Of a stretch of 64,000 bases of DNA, positions 16,990 through 25,706 are shown in pieces (within the stretch, counting starts at the first letter, position 1; each line of letters begins with the position of its first letter). Position numbers and translations under genes: made by a program. The DNA is from Pelagadaptatus sp034112445 (lineage in GTDB: Bacteria; Pseudomonadota; Gammaproteobacteria; Pseudomonadales; Cellvibrionaceae), in contig JAWUVI010000014.1 in assembly GCA_034112445.1 (NCBI GenBank), positions 310,001-374,000 of the forward strand, read 5' to 3'. Below the pieces are notes generated by a model. That model did not search any database, was not told the DNA's origin, and saw only the letters and a list, made by a program, of their open reading frames with translations.

Positions 16990-17733
16990 ATGAGTGTTAA
17001 AGATAAGGTTGTACTAGTAACAGGTGCCAGCCGTGGTATAGGGGCTGCTATAGCCGATATGCTTGGCGAGCAAGGCGCTGTGATAATAGGTACTGCTACG
17101 AGTGAATCAGGTGCTGAAAAAATCAGTGCTCGCCTTGCTGAAAAATCTATTAATGGTAAAGGCATGGTGCTCAACGTTACCGATGCTGAATCGGTAAAAA
17201 GTTTAATTAAGTCGATTCAGGATGAGTTTGGTGCCCCAGCTATTTTAGTTAACAATGCTGGTATTACAAAAGATAATCTTCTGATGCGCATGAGCGAAGA
17301 CGAGTGGTTTGACGTTATTAATACCAACTTAAGTGCCGTTTATAGGCTCAGTAAAGCTTGTTTGCGCGGTATGATGAAAGCTCGCTGGGGCCGTATAATT
17401 AATATCAGCTCTGTTGTTGGCTCCATGGGTAACGCAGGTCAGTCTAATTATGCCGCAACTAAAGCGGGTGTGGCTGGTTTTGCTCGCGCATTAGCCAAAG
17501 AGGTTGGCTCTAGGGGAATTACTGTCAATACGGTTGCTCCAGGGTTTATTGATACCGATATGACCAAAGAATTATCTGATGAGCAAAAGCAATTAATGCT
17601 TGGCCAAATAGCATTAGGCCGCCTTGGCCAACCTGAAGAGATAGCCTCGGTAGTTGCTTTTCTAGCCAGTGATGCAGGAGCTTATGTCAGTGGGGATACA
17701 ATCCATGTTAATGGTGGTATGTACATGGCTTAA
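16990..17733 (+). CDS. fabG: 3-oxoacyl-ACP reductase FabG
   Basis: NADPH-dependent short-chain dehydrogenase of fatty acid elongation. The ATG at 16990 (MSVKDKVVLVTGASRGIG) has TAAGGG upstream and is preferred over an in-frame TTG at 16948. The cofactor loop TGASRGIGAA, NNAG, the active-site Ser in INISSVVG and YAATK are present. Length 247 is normal. Between fabD and acpP. Confidence 0.95.
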   Translation: MSVKDKVVLVTGASRGIGAAIADMLGEQGAVIIGTATSESGAEKISARLAEKSINGKGMVLNVTDAESVKSLIKSIQDEFGAPAILVNNAGITKDNLLMRMSEDEWFDVINTNLSAVYRLSKACLRGMMKARWGRIINISSVVGSMGNAGQSNYAATKAGVAGFARALAKEVGSRGITVNTVAPGFIDTDMTKELSDEQKQLMLGQIALGRLGQPEEIASVVAFLASDAGAYVSGDTIHVNGGMYMA

Positions 17734-17811
17734 ATAACATTTTTATCGCTAAAATGTTACAACCAGATAACTTTCAAGGTAGAATGACTGTACGGTTTCG
17801 CTTTAACCTAT

Positions 17812-17860
17812 TTAGGCTTTTCTTGCATAATCTTGAAAGACTGAAAAAAAAGCCTAATCT
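17812..17860 (+). promoter_or_regulatory. Possible acpP promoter overlapping an inverted repeat
   Basis: TTGAAA (17833-17838), a 16-base spacer and TAATCT (17855-17860) form a candidate promoter about 70 bases before acpP. The same segment has a perfect ten-base inverted repeat, TTAGGCTTTT (17812-17821) / AAAAGCCTAA (17848-17857), whose right arm overlaps the -10 box. The separate 197-base gap and the known need for very high ACP expression fit an extra promoter. Confidence 0.4.
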
Positions 17861-17930
17861 ACATATTGATTGCAAAAATGTGCAGAAAACATTGAACTTA
17901 ATATTTTAAATTTAGGAGTTACAAACGACT

Positions 17931-18167
17931 ATGAGCAGCATTGAAGAGCGCGTTAAAAAAATCGTTGCCGAACAACTAGGTGTAAAAGAAGAAGAAGTTA
18001 AAATTGGAGCTTCTTTTGTTGAAGACTTAGGTGCTGATTCGCTGGATACTGTTGAGCTAGTAATGGCTTTAGAAGAAGAGTTTGAAACAGAAATCCCAGA
18101 CGAAGAAGCTGAAAAAATTACGACCGTTCAGCTTGCTATTGATTATGTTAATTCTAATCTTGGCTAA
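17931..18167 (+). CDS. acpP: Acyl carrier protein
   Basis: Acidic 78-residue carrier protein beginning MSSIEERVKKIVAEQLGV. The 4'-phosphopantetheine attachment serine is in GADSLDTVELV (Ser39 region). GGAG precedes the ATG. An intrinsic terminator follows 44 bases later, in the position where fabF is found in E. coli and Pseudomonas. Confidence 0.97.
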   Translation: MSSIEERVKKIVAEQLGVKEEEVKIGASFVEDLGADSLDTVELVMALEEEFETEIPDEEAEKITTVQLAIDYVNSNLG

Positions 18168-18211
18168 TCAAGTCGTATAAGCCTTCTAATTCTCACAATT
18201 TGAATGCTTCT

Positions 18212-18247
18212 AAAAGCCGTTTTATTTTTTTGATAAAACGGCTTTTT
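18212..18247 (+). terminator. Intrinsic terminator after acpP
   Basis: Perfect 14-base inverted repeat (18212-18225 / 18233-18246, core AAAAGCCGTTTTAT) with a seven-base loop and a T tract. It separates the fatty acid genes from pabC. Confidence 0.9.
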
Positions 18248-18292
18248 AGTGTCTATAACTCGCACTTTCTTATGCTTTGAAAGGTTTACGTT

Positions 18293-19171
18293 TTGCTAGA
18301 AAAACAGTCACATTTCATTAGTGTCAACGGCCAGTTGAATGGTGGTTTGTCACCCCAGGATCGTGGGCTGGCCTACGGCGATGGCGTTTTCGAGACTCTT
18401 CAGGTTGTGAATGGTTTTGTGCCCTTATGGCACTATCACCAAGAGCGGTTGCTTAAGGGACTAAAAGCTCTTGCGATTGAGGTGCCGACTGAAATGTTAA
18501 ATTTGGTCGTGCAGCAGTTGTTGAATGAGTTGACAAGAGTCTGTCATGAACAAACTACTGGCGTTTGTAAGATAATCGTTACTCGTGGAGATAGCCAAAG
18601 AGGCTATTCGGTAGTTGATGGTAGCTCTGCTAACGTAATTCTTAATTATCAACCTAACAGTCTTAAGGACTCGTCGGACTTGTGCTTACGTTTAACGCGC
18701 TGTGACACTGCGATTATTGAAAGCAAAACGCTAGCGGGTATCAAGCACCTTAATCGCTTGGAAAATGTTTTATCCCGCAAAGAGGTAACTGCTCAAGGCT
18801 TTGATGATGGAGTATTAATATCTCAGAGAGGATTGGTGATAGAAGCGGTAAGCAGTAACATTTTTTTTCTAATGAATGATCAGTTACATACCCCAAAAAT
18901 TGAACTGTCGGGAGTAAGCGGAGTAGTCAGGCGTTTAGTGATTGAGGAACTAGCTGAAAGCAGCGGTTTGACGGTTGTAGAGTGTGATATTGAAGCCGGT
19001 AATTTTAATCACTACACGAGTGCTTTTATTTGTAATGCGATTACCGGCTTAGTATTAGTGGGTTCTATCGATGAAGTAGGTTACGGAAAGTCCGAGCATA
19101 TTACTCAGCTACAAAGACAATTTATTCAGTTTATGCAGCGTAAGCCGCCCACTTCTGAGATGGTGTTTTAG
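18293..19171 (+). CDS. pabC: Aminodeoxychorismate lyase PabC
   Basis: Class IV PLP aminotransferase-fold lyase that releases p-aminobenzoate and pyruvate from aminodeoxychorismate for folate synthesis. It starts with TTG at 18293, with AAAGG upstream. The N-terminus GLSPQDRGLAYGDGVFETL and the PLP-lysine region AGIKHLNRLENVL match PabC. Its partner PabB is encoded at 41.2-42.6 kb. The stop codon overlaps the GTG of mltG by one base. Confidence 0.92.
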   Translation: MLEKQSHFISVNGQLNGGLSPQDRGLAYGDGVFETLQVVNGFVPLWHYHQERLLKGLKALAIEVPTEMLNLVVQQLLNELTRVCHEQTTGVCKIIVTRGDSQRGYSVVDGSSANVILNYQPNSLKDSSDLCLRLTRCDTAIIESKTLAGIKHLNRLENVLSRKEVTAQGFDDGVLISQRGLVIEAVSSNIFFLMNDQLHTPKIELSGVSGVVRRLVIEELAESSGLTVVECDIEAGNFNHYTSAFICNAITGLVLVGSIDEVGYGKSEHITQLQRQFIQFMQRKPPTSEMVF

Positions 19172-20220
19172 TGAAAAAACTACTTCTAGTTTGTATTGCT
19201 GGCTTATTGTGTTTATTGGCGTTGGTCGGTGGTGGCTACCAGAAATTATCGAAAACTATCGAAGTTCCAAATCCGGTATTGTTTGAGGTAGTTGCTGGCG
19301 ATACATTAACGGCTGTAACCAAACGTTTGCATCGTCAAGACTTAGTTCAAAACCCTCAATTGCTCACTATCTATGCTCGGCTGTTCGGTAAAACGAATAT
19401 TAAGCGTGGTGAATATTCTTTTTCAAAAGCAGTTTCAGACAAACAAGTATTAGAGTTGATGCTTGCTGGGTCGGTGGTTAGCAGAAGTGTCACTTTCATA
19501 GAAGGCATGACATTTAAGGAGGCTGTTGAAACGCTAAAGCTTAAATCTGAATTAATCCATGTTTTAACGGATAAACCGTTAACTGAAATTGCTTCCGAGA
19601 TTAATATAGGTGATAGGTTTTATGAGGGCTTGCTGTTCCCTGATACTTATCAATACACCAAAGGTATGACTGATTTAAGCGTGTTAAAAATTGCCTATAA
19701 AGCGATGCAAAGAATTTTAGAGGAGGAATGGCAGGCTAGAGGCGATAACTTGCCCTATAAGACAGCTTATGAAGCCTTGATTATGGCCTCTATCGTAGAG
19801 AAAGAGACTGGTGCTGTTTTTGAAAGAGCTCAGATTGCAGGGGTTTTTGTTCGACGGTTACAAAAAAATATGCGCCTGCAAACTGATCCCACCGTTATTT
19901 ACGGGTTAGGGGATTCTTATAAAGGCAATTTACGGCGGCGTCATTTGCGTGAGCCAACCCCCTACAATACTTATACAATTAAAGGCTTACCGCCCACGCC
20001 TATTGCATTGCCTGGTCGAGAGGCTATTCATGCGGCGCTGCATCCTAAACCTGGGGCTAGTTTGTATTTTGTGGCTAAAGGTGATGGCACTCATTATTTT
20101 TCCAGCACTCTAGTTGAGCACAACAAAGCGGTAAAAAAGTATCAATTACAGCGCAAGTCTAACTATCGATCAGCTCCACTAAGCATGGCCAAAGAGCCAA
20201 CACTCACTCATACGGAATAA
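19171..20220 (+). CDS. mltG: Endolytic murein transglycosylase MltG
   Basis: Inner-membrane enzyme that cuts nascent glycan strands and sets their length. A GTG start overlaps the pabC stop. An N-terminal membrane anchor (about residues 4-22) precedes a LysM-like segment (GDTLTAVTKRLHRQDL) and the YceG catalytic domain with the active-site Glu in ASIVEKETG (about residue 210), plus the family stretch LQTDPTVIYGLG and TPYNTYTIKGLPPTPI. Length 349 is usual. Confidence 0.94.
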   Translation: MKKLLLVCIAGLLCLLALVGGGYQKLSKTIEVPNPVLFEVVAGDTLTAVTKRLHRQDLVQNPQLLTIYARLFGKTNIKRGEYSFSKAVSDKQVLELMLAGSVVSRSVTFIEGMTFKEAVETLKLKSELIHVLTDKPLTEIASEINIGDRFYEGLLFPDTYQYTKGMTDLSVLKIAYKAMQRILEEEWQARGDNLPYKTAYEALIMASIVEKETGAVFERAQIAGVFVRRLQKNMRLQTDPTVIYGLGDSYKGNLRRRHLREPTPYNTYTIKGLPPTPIALPGREAIHAALHPKPGASLYFVAKGDGTHYFSSTLVEHNKAVKKYQLQRKSNYRSAPLSMAKEPTLTHTE

Positions 20221-20224
20221 TTCA

Positions 20225-20854
20225 GTGTCTGCAGCTAAAGGTAAATTTATTACCCTTGAGGGTACCGAGGGAGTTGGTAAAACAACCAATTTAGAGTTTA
20301 TAAAGGAATATCTCGAATCTCTTGATATCCCTTTAGTGGTGACTCGAGAGCCGGGTGGTACCCCTTTGGCTGAACAAATCCGTGAACTATTACTCGAGAA
20401 ACGTGCTGAGGCGGTAGACCCGACGGCTGAATTATTAATGGTGTTTGCGGCGCGTTCACAACATCTACAGCGTGTTATTTTACCGGCTCTTGAGCAAGGT
20501 ACATGGGTGCTTTGTGATCGCTTTACCGATGCAACTTATGCTTATCAAGGGGCAGGTAGGGGCTTGTCGAAAGACATTATCGCGTCGCTTGAAACTATGG
20601 TACAACAAGCTTTGCGTCCCGATTTAACGCTAATACTCGATATTGATGTGATGACGGGGTTAGATCGTGCTAGCCAACGGGCTGAACTCGATAGGTTTGA
20701 AAGTGAGAAAATCGATTTTTTTGAGCGAGTTAGAAGCGGCTATAAAGCAAGAGCTGAGCAATGCCCTGAGCGCTATCGAGTAGTTGATGCTGGTCAATCT
20801 CTCGATGCTGTGCGACAAGAGATAGAAAGCATATTAAAGCAATTTACTGGTTAG
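20225..20854 (+). CDS. tmk: Thymidylate kinase
   Basis: Phosphorylates dTMP to dTDP. GTG start at 20225, four bases after mltG. P-loop GTEGVGKTT, the DR(F/Y) motif in LCDRFTDATYAYQGAGRGL, the TREPGGTPLAE segment and the lid region LDRASQRAELDRFE are visible. Length 209 is normal. The next gene, rluA, converges on it with one base between stops. Confidence 0.95.
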   Translation: MSAAKGKFITLEGTEGVGKTTNLEFIKEYLESLDIPLVVTREPGGTPLAEQIRELLLEKRAEAVDPTAELLMVFAARSQHLQRVILPALEQGTWVLCDRFTDATYAYQGAGRGLSKDIIASLETMVQQALRPDLTLILDIDVMTGLDRASQRAELDRFESEKIDFFERVRSGYKARAEQCPERYRVVDAGQSLDAVRQEIESILKQFTG

Positions 20855-20855
20855 C

Positions 20856-21533
20856 TTAAAACTCTGGTGGTGAAAAAACCTCGATTGCTTTTCCACTTAC
20901 TGGGTGTGTAAAAGCAATCGATGTGGCGTGCAATAATAACCTGTTAGAGGCGACAAGAGCGGCATCTGACGCGTAAAAATTATCTCCTAAAATACAATGA
21001 CCCAAAGCTTGCATATGGACTCTCAGCTGATGTGAGCGGCCCGTTATTGGTGTCAATATAACTCGCGTAGATGAGATTTTATTCTTACCTGAGTCTATAT
21101 AGCGATCAACTTCATAGTAGGTTTGTGATGGTTTGCCTCTTGTATGACAAACCATTTGTTTGGGGCGATTAGGCCAGTCGCAAATTAGAGGTAAATCAAT
21201 TATTCCTGAGGCGTTTTCTACTCGGCCTTCAACAATGGCTGTGTAGGTTTTTTGGATGCTTCTGTTTTGGAATTGTTTGCTAAGTTCACTGAGGCAATAA
21301 TGACTTTGTGGCACCAAAATAATACCCGAAGTAGCCATGTCTAAACGGTGCACTGAGCGACTATTAGGATAGAGGGCTATGGCTCTGCTCATCAGGCAGT
21401 CTTGTTTGTCGGGACCTTTGCCCGGTACGCTGAGTAACCCAGAAGGTTTATTGAAGGCAATAAGGTCGTCATCGGCGTAAAGAACATTTAATGTGCTGTT
21501 TAAGTTGTTGTCGCTCAATTGATTGTTTTCCAT
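20856..21533 (-). CDS. rluA: Dual-specificity tRNA/23S rRNA pseudouridine synthase RluA
   Basis: Makes pseudouridine 746 in 23S rRNA and 32 in several tRNAs. The catalytic motif is HRLDMATSG, and the long identity to E. coli RluA includes NKPSGLLSVPG, DLPLICDWPNRPKQ and ITGRSHQLRVHMQALGH. The ATG at 21533 is preferred; an in-frame TTG at 21551 would add six residues. It lies antisense between tmk and holB, interrupting a cluster that is usually all on one strand. Confidence 0.9.
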   Translation of the reverse strand: MENNQLSDNNLNSTLNVLYADDDLIAFNKPSGLLSVPGKGPDKQDCLMSRAIALYPNSRSVHRLDMATSGIILVPQSHYCLSELSKQFQNRSIQKTYTAIVEGRVENASGIIDLPLICDWPNRPKQMVCHTRGKPSQTYYEVDRYIDSGKNKISSTRVILTPITGRSHQLRVHMQALGHCILGDNFYASDAALVASNRLLLHATSIAFTHPVSGKAIEVFSPPEF

Positions 21534-21631
21534 GATGTTCGAGTGTTGCAAGAGTGTAATTATCGCAAAATAGCGCTTATGTTGGTAAGCTTATTCTCTT
21601 AATTTTTCTTGTGGGTGTTAATTTATTGTTT

Positions 21632-22669
21632 ATGGCTGATTCATTCGTTTTAACACCTTATCCATGGCAGCAATCGGCTTGGCAGCAGCTATGTTCACAG
21701 GTTCGTGATCAGAAATTACCGCATGCGTTATTGGTTACTGGACCACAGGGTATTGGAAAGCATCATTTTGTTAAGTCGGCGGCTCAATTATTATTGTGCC
21801 TCTCGCCAATAAATGAGCTGGCCTGTGGAAGCTGTAAAACTTGTAAGCTCATGGCGGCCGGGAGTCACCCTGATTTTATTACACTTATGCCTGAAGAAGG
21901 CAGTAAAGTGATTAAGATTGATCAAGTGCGCCATTTAACTGATTTTGTAAGTAAGACGCCACAACAAGGGTTGCACAAGGTGGTTATTATCGGGCCTGTT
22001 GAAAGCTTAAATAATAATTCCGCCAACGCGTTATTAAAAAGCCTTGAGGAACCAGCTGGCAGTACGACTTTACTATTAGTCTCGCATTCACCAAGTCTCC
22101 TTATGGCAACTATTCGCAGTCGCTGTCAAAAAATTGAATTCTCTATCCCCAGCAATACTGAAAGCTTACAATGGCTTACTCCATTGGTTGTAGGGCACAA
22201 CGTGGATTACTTGTTGGAGTGCGCCAATGGAGCGCCTTTAGCGGCCTTAGATTTGATTGGTACCGATAAATTAGACTATAGACAAAAATTTGCCGAAGGC
22301 TTAAACGGTATCGCCGAGCAAAAAGTTTCACCTCTTGATGTTGCTAAAGAATTACAAAAAATAGAGCCAATTGAGCATGTTGAAACAATGCTCAATTGGC
22401 TCCAGCACGCTTTGAAATATGGTGTTGATGGTACTGAATCTTCTCACTTCCAAGAAAATGAACTCTTATCATTCATCCAAACCACTCCGCAAGAATTGGT
22501 TTTTCGGCTGATGGATAAACTGTTTATTGTGAAGCGGCAAATACTTTCAGGTGCTAACCCAAATAAGCAATTGTTATTGGAAGAGCTTTTATTGGATTGG
22601 GATGCGTTAAGCTCGCGCTCCGAAAAGCGTCTATCTGCGAGAAAAAGCCTATTAAGTGGACTAAATTAA
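21632..22669 (+). CDS. holB: DNA polymerase III subunit delta'
   Basis: Clamp-loader subunit that works with gamma/tau and delta to load the beta clamp. AAA+ features: a degenerate P-loop GPQGIGKHH, a zinc-binding cysteine group (CGSCKTC preceded by further cysteines), the SRC motif in IRSRCQ and NNNSANALLKSLEEP. The ATG at 21632 is chosen; a GTG at 21611 is also in frame and neither has a strong ribosome-binding site. Confidence 0.9.
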   Translation: MADSFVLTPYPWQQSAWQQLCSQVRDQKLPHALLVTGPQGIGKHHFVKSAAQLLLCLSPINELACGSCKTCKLMAAGSHPDFITLMPEEGSKVIKIDQVRHLTDFVSKTPQQGLHKVVIIGPVESLNNNSANALLKSLEEPAGSTTLLLVSHSPSLLMATIRSRCQKIEFSIPSNTESLQWLTPLVVGHNVDYLLECANGAPLAALDLIGTDKLDYRQKFAEGLNGIAEQKVSPLDVAKELQKIEPIEHVETMLNWLQHALKYGVDGTESSHFQENELLSFIQTTPQELVFRLMDKLFIVKRQILSGANPNKQLLLEELLLDWDALSSRSEKRLSARKSLLSGLN

Positions 22670-22712
22670 GGTCATCACGTATTCTCTATTGTATGTTTCT
22701 GGAGGACTGTAA

Positions 22713-23060
22713 ATGCAAGGTTTAGGTGGCCGTAACGGTATATTGTCCCTGACAATAAAAGACAAGGCGGTTTTGTACGCGGCTTATATGCCCTTTGTTC
22801 AAAATGGTGGTTTGTTTATACCCACTAATAAAACTTATGGCCTCGGTGATGAGGTGTTTATGTTGCTCAATTTAATGGATGAACCAGAGAAAATTCCTGT
22901 AGCCGGCAAGGTTGTATGGGTAACTCCTAAGGGGGCTCAAGGTAATAGGGCGGCTGGAGTTGGAGTTCAATTTAATGATCAAGATGATACGGCTTCTAAA
23001 AAGATTGAAACTTACTTGGCGGGTTCGCTAGATTCAGACCGACCTACTCATACTATGTAG
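22713..23060 (+). CDS. pilZ: Type IV pilus protein PilZ
   Basis: A 115-residue PilZ-fold protein that supports type IV pilus assembly together with PilB and FimX in Pseudomonas and Xanthomonas. The fold signatures (NGGLFIPTNKTYGLGDEVFMLLNL; VAGKVVWVTPKG; GVGVQF) are present, but the RxxxR and D/NxSxxG c-di-GMP motifs are not, as in the founding PilZ. GGAGG precedes the ATG. The gene order holB-pilZ-tatD matches Pseudomonas. Confidence 0.92.
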   Translation: MQGLGGRNGILSLTIKDKAVLYAAYMPFVQNGGLFIPTNKTYGLGDEVFMLLNLMDEPEKIPVAGKVVWVTPKGAQGNRAAGVGVQFNDQDDTASKKIETYLAGSLDSDRPTHTM

Positions 23061-23202
23061 CTTTTGAAAGATAAAGCTCTTGCTCAATTTATTCATGAAT
23101 TGAGTATTTCTGGATGATTATTTCAGCACCAAACTCACACTTTTGTTACTGCATATACATTGATTATTTGCAGTTATTATCTTTATATTTTTTGAGGCTT
23201 TC

Positions 23203-23982
23203 ATGTTAATTGACTCGCACTGCCATCTTGATCGTTTGAAACTGGATAAATACGATGGCTCTTTGAGTTCCGCGTTGGATTTTGCTCGCGAGCGTGGTGT
23301 TGAAAAGATGCTGTGCGTGGGTATTAGCCTGGATAATCGGGCGTCGGTAGTGGCTATTGCCGATCAGTATGACGATGTATTTTGTTCTGTTGGTGTGCAT
23401 CCTTTAGATATAGAAAAGGGCTTGGCGACTGAAGCGCAATTATGTGAGTGGGCCCAACATCCTAAAGTTGTGGCGCTAGGCGAATCAGGGTTAGATTATT
23501 ATTACAGCGATGAAAGTAAAGTACTTCAGCAGGAAAGCTTTGCGGTTCATTTGCGGGCAGCCGCAACGGCCAAACTTCCACTTATTGTCCATACGAGAGA
23601 TGCTCGTCAAGATACGCTGGATTTAATTGCTGAACATGGCAGCCAAGAATCTGCGGGAGTATTGCACTGCTTTACGGAAAGCTTGGATATGGCGAAGCAA
23701 GCGATCGATATGAATTACTGCATTTCGTTTTCGGGCATTGTTACCTTTAAAACAGCTAATGAATTAAGGGAGGTTGTTAAGGAGGTTCCTTTGGACCGTA
23801 TTCTCGTTGAAACTGACTCTCCTTATTTGGCTCCTGTGCCTATGCGTGGTAAACCCAATGAGCCTGCATTTGTGCGTGAAGTGGCTGAATTTGTAGCAGA
23901 CTTAAAAGGTGTTTCTTACGAGAAATTAATCGAAGTGACCGCTGATAATTTCCATCGCCTTTTTAATAAAGTACCTGTTTAA
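23203..23982 (+). CDS. TatD-family metal-dependent deoxyribonuclease
   Basis: TIM-barrel hydrolase with the two-metal ligands DSHCHLD (N-terminus), GESGLDYYY, the HTRDA histidine, HCFTES and ETDSPYLAP. Length 259 is usual. In gammaproteobacteria the copy beside holB is the YcfH type; members are DNases or D-tyrosyl/nuclease-like enzymes and the exact substrate is unproved. GAGG precedes the ATG. Confidence 0.9.
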   Translation: MLIDSHCHLDRLKLDKYDGSLSSALDFARERGVEKMLCVGISLDNRASVVAIADQYDDVFCSVGVHPLDIEKGLATEAQLCEWAQHPKVVALGESGLDYYYSDESKVLQQESFAVHLRAAATAKLPLIVHTRDARQDTLDLIAEHGSQESAGVLHCFTESLDMAKQAIDMNYCISFSGIVTFKTANELREVVKEVPLDRILVETDSPYLAPVPMRGKPNEPAFVREVAEFVADLKGVSYEKLIEVTADNFHRLFNKVPV

Positions 23983-24018
23983 TTATTTGAACCCTCTAAA
24001 ACTTATATGGAGTTATAA

Positions 24019-24474
24019 GTGAAGCAAATTGAATTGAAAATATTAAGCTCTAAAATTGGTAATCAAATTCCATTGCCAACCTACGCAACCGAAGGCTCTG
24101 CCGCTATAGACCTCAGAGCTTGCATTGATACAACGGTAACGTTAAGTCCTGGGCAGACAGAGTTGATCCCAACGGGAATTGCTATTCATATTAATGATCC
24201 TGGCCTAGCGGCTACTATTTTGCCTCGTTCAGGCTTGGGCCATAAACATGGCATTGTATTAGGTAATTTAGTGGGATTAATTGATTCAGATTACCAAGGG
24301 CAGTTATTTATCTCTTGCTGGAATCGAGGTGATACTACTTTCTCGATTGAGGACGGCGATAGAGTAGCGCAATTGATGTTTGTTCCTGTTGTGCAGGCTG
24401 AATTTGAAATTGTTAAAGAATTTAACCAAAGTGAGCGTGGTGAAGGTGGGTTTGGCCACTCTGGCACTAAATAA
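24019..24474 (+). CDS. dut: dUTP diphosphatase
   Basis: Trimeric dUTPase that keeps uracil out of DNA and supplies dUMP. The five family motifs can be followed: EGSAAIDLRA, PRSGLGHKHG, GNLVGLIDSDYQG, RVAQLMFVP and the C-terminal RGEGGFGHSG. GTG start with GGAG upstream. Length 151 is normal. The usual neighbour coaBC (dfp) is absent here. Confidence 0.95.
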   Translation: MKQIELKILSSKIGNQIPLPTYATEGSAAIDLRACIDTTVTLSPGQTELIPTGIAIHINDPGLAATILPRSGLGHKHGIVLGNLVGLIDSDYQGQLFISCWNRGDTTFSIEDGDRVAQLMFVPVVQAEFEIVKEFNQSERGEGGFGHSGTK

Positions 24475-24572
24475 ACGTCGAAATAAATTAAATAAACCAT
24501 AAATACAACTGATTATGTACGACTTAGGTCGTGAGTGTGTAGTGTTTTGAGTGCATTTCTCTAGCATTTCTT

Positions 24573-24578
24573 TATAAT
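24573..24578 (+). promoter_or_regulatory. Candidate mdh promoter (-10 box)
   Basis: A perfect TATAAT 75 bases before the mdh start. The -35 is weak (TTGAGT lies 20 bases upstream, longer than the usual spacer), so only the -10 is claimed. Confidence 0.4.
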
Positions 24579-24652
24579 TATGCACCGCTGATATGTGCCC
24601 TATGGCAGATGTCAGTCATAATCCCTCAATTGAGAGTTAACGGAGAAATATT

Positions 24653-25636
24653 GTGAAAGCACCTGTACGTGTCACAGTGACTGGAGCTGCCGGTCAAATC
24701 AGTTATTCATTGTTATTCCGCGTTGCTGCGGGCGAAATGCTGGGTAAAGATCAGCCAGTTATTTTACAAATGTTGGAAATTACCCCTGCGCTTAATGCTC
24801 TAAAAGGCGTTGCGATGGAATTGGACGATTGTGCTTTTCCTTTGTTAGCCGGTATGGTTTGCACTGATGATCCAAATGTTGCTTTTAAAGATACTGACTA
24901 CGCATTATTCGTGGGTGCGCGGCCGCGTGGACCAGGCATGGAGCGGGCTGATTTACTTGCGGCTAATGCAGCAATTTTCTCTGTTCAAGGTAAAGCTATT
25001 AATGATCACGCTTCACGTGACATTAAAGTATTGGTTGTTGGTAACCCAGCAAACACCAATGCGTTAATTGCTCAACGTAATGCACCTGACATTAACCCAC
25101 GTCAGTTTACTGCGATGACTCGCCTTGATCACAACCGAGCAATGACTCAGTTGGCTCAAAAGACCGGTAAAACGATTAATGATGTTAAGAAGTTAACCAT
25201 TTGGGGTAACCACTCATCTACCCAGTATCCTGATATTCATCACACTGTTGTTGATGGAACAGATGCTATGAGCTTGATCGATCAAGCTTGGTACGAAGGT
25301 GACTTCATCCCAACCGTACAACAACGTGGTGCCGCTATTATTGCTGCCCGTGGTGCTTCTTCCGCAGCGTCTGCTGCTAATGCCGCTATCTTTCACATGC
25401 GTGATTGGGCATTAGGTACTTCTGAGGGCGATTGGACTTCAATGGGCGTTTATAGTGATGGTAGCTATGGCATTCAGGAAGGCCTTATCTATTCTTTCCC
25501 TTGTGTTTGTAAAGGTGGGGATTGGGAGATTGTTCAGGGTGTAGAAGTGAACGAATTCTCAATAGGTAAAATGAAAGCAACCGAAACAGAATTGGCTGAA
25601 GAGCGTGATGCAGTTAAGGATTTATTGCCTTCATAA
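24653..25636 (+). CDS. mdh: Malate dehydrogenase
   Basis: NAD-dependent malate/oxaloacetate interconversion in the TCA cycle. GTG start with ACGGAG upstream. The dinucleotide loop TGAAGQISYSL, the mobile-loop RPRGPGMERADLL, NPANTNALI, the catalytic Asp/His pair in TRLDHNRA and IWGNHSSTQYPD are present. The sequence belongs to the type found in Pseudomonadota and in eukaryotic cytosol (about 327 residues), not the E. coli type of 312. Confidence 0.95.
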   Translation: MKAPVRVTVTGAAGQISYSLLFRVAAGEMLGKDQPVILQMLEITPALNALKGVAMELDDCAFPLLAGMVCTDDPNVAFKDTDYALFVGARPRGPGMERADLLAANAAIFSVQGKAINDHASRDIKVLVVGNPANTNALIAQRNAPDINPRQFTAMTRLDHNRAMTQLAQKTGKTINDVKKLTIWGNHSSTQYPDIHHTVVDGTDAMSLIDQAWYEGDFIPTVQQRGAAIIAARGASSAASAANAAIFHMRDWALGTSEGDWTSMGVYSDGSYGIQEGLIYSFPCVCKGGDWEIVQGVEVNEFSIGKMKATETELAEERDAVKDLLPS

Positions 25637-25653
25637 GAGCAATAAATTTCTGT

Positions 25654-25684
25654 AAAAGCGCGGCCATGGCCGCGCTTTTTTTTT
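25654..25684 (+). terminator. Intrinsic terminator of mdh
   Basis: GC-rich palindrome AAAAGCGCGGCC / GGCCGCGCTTTT (25654-25665 / 25668-25679) ending in nine Ts. It lies 18 bases after the mdh stop. Confidence 0.93.
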
Positions 25685-25706
25685 GAATAATTATTCGGAG
25701 TTAAGC

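Noticed and set aside
23083..23104. Inverted repeat CTCAATT/AATTGAG after pilZ as a terminator
   Set aside because: Short, AT-rich stem and no T tract.
24304..24585. Minus-strand frames over the end of dut
   Set aside because: Dut is clear on the plus strand and the antisense frames have no start signals.
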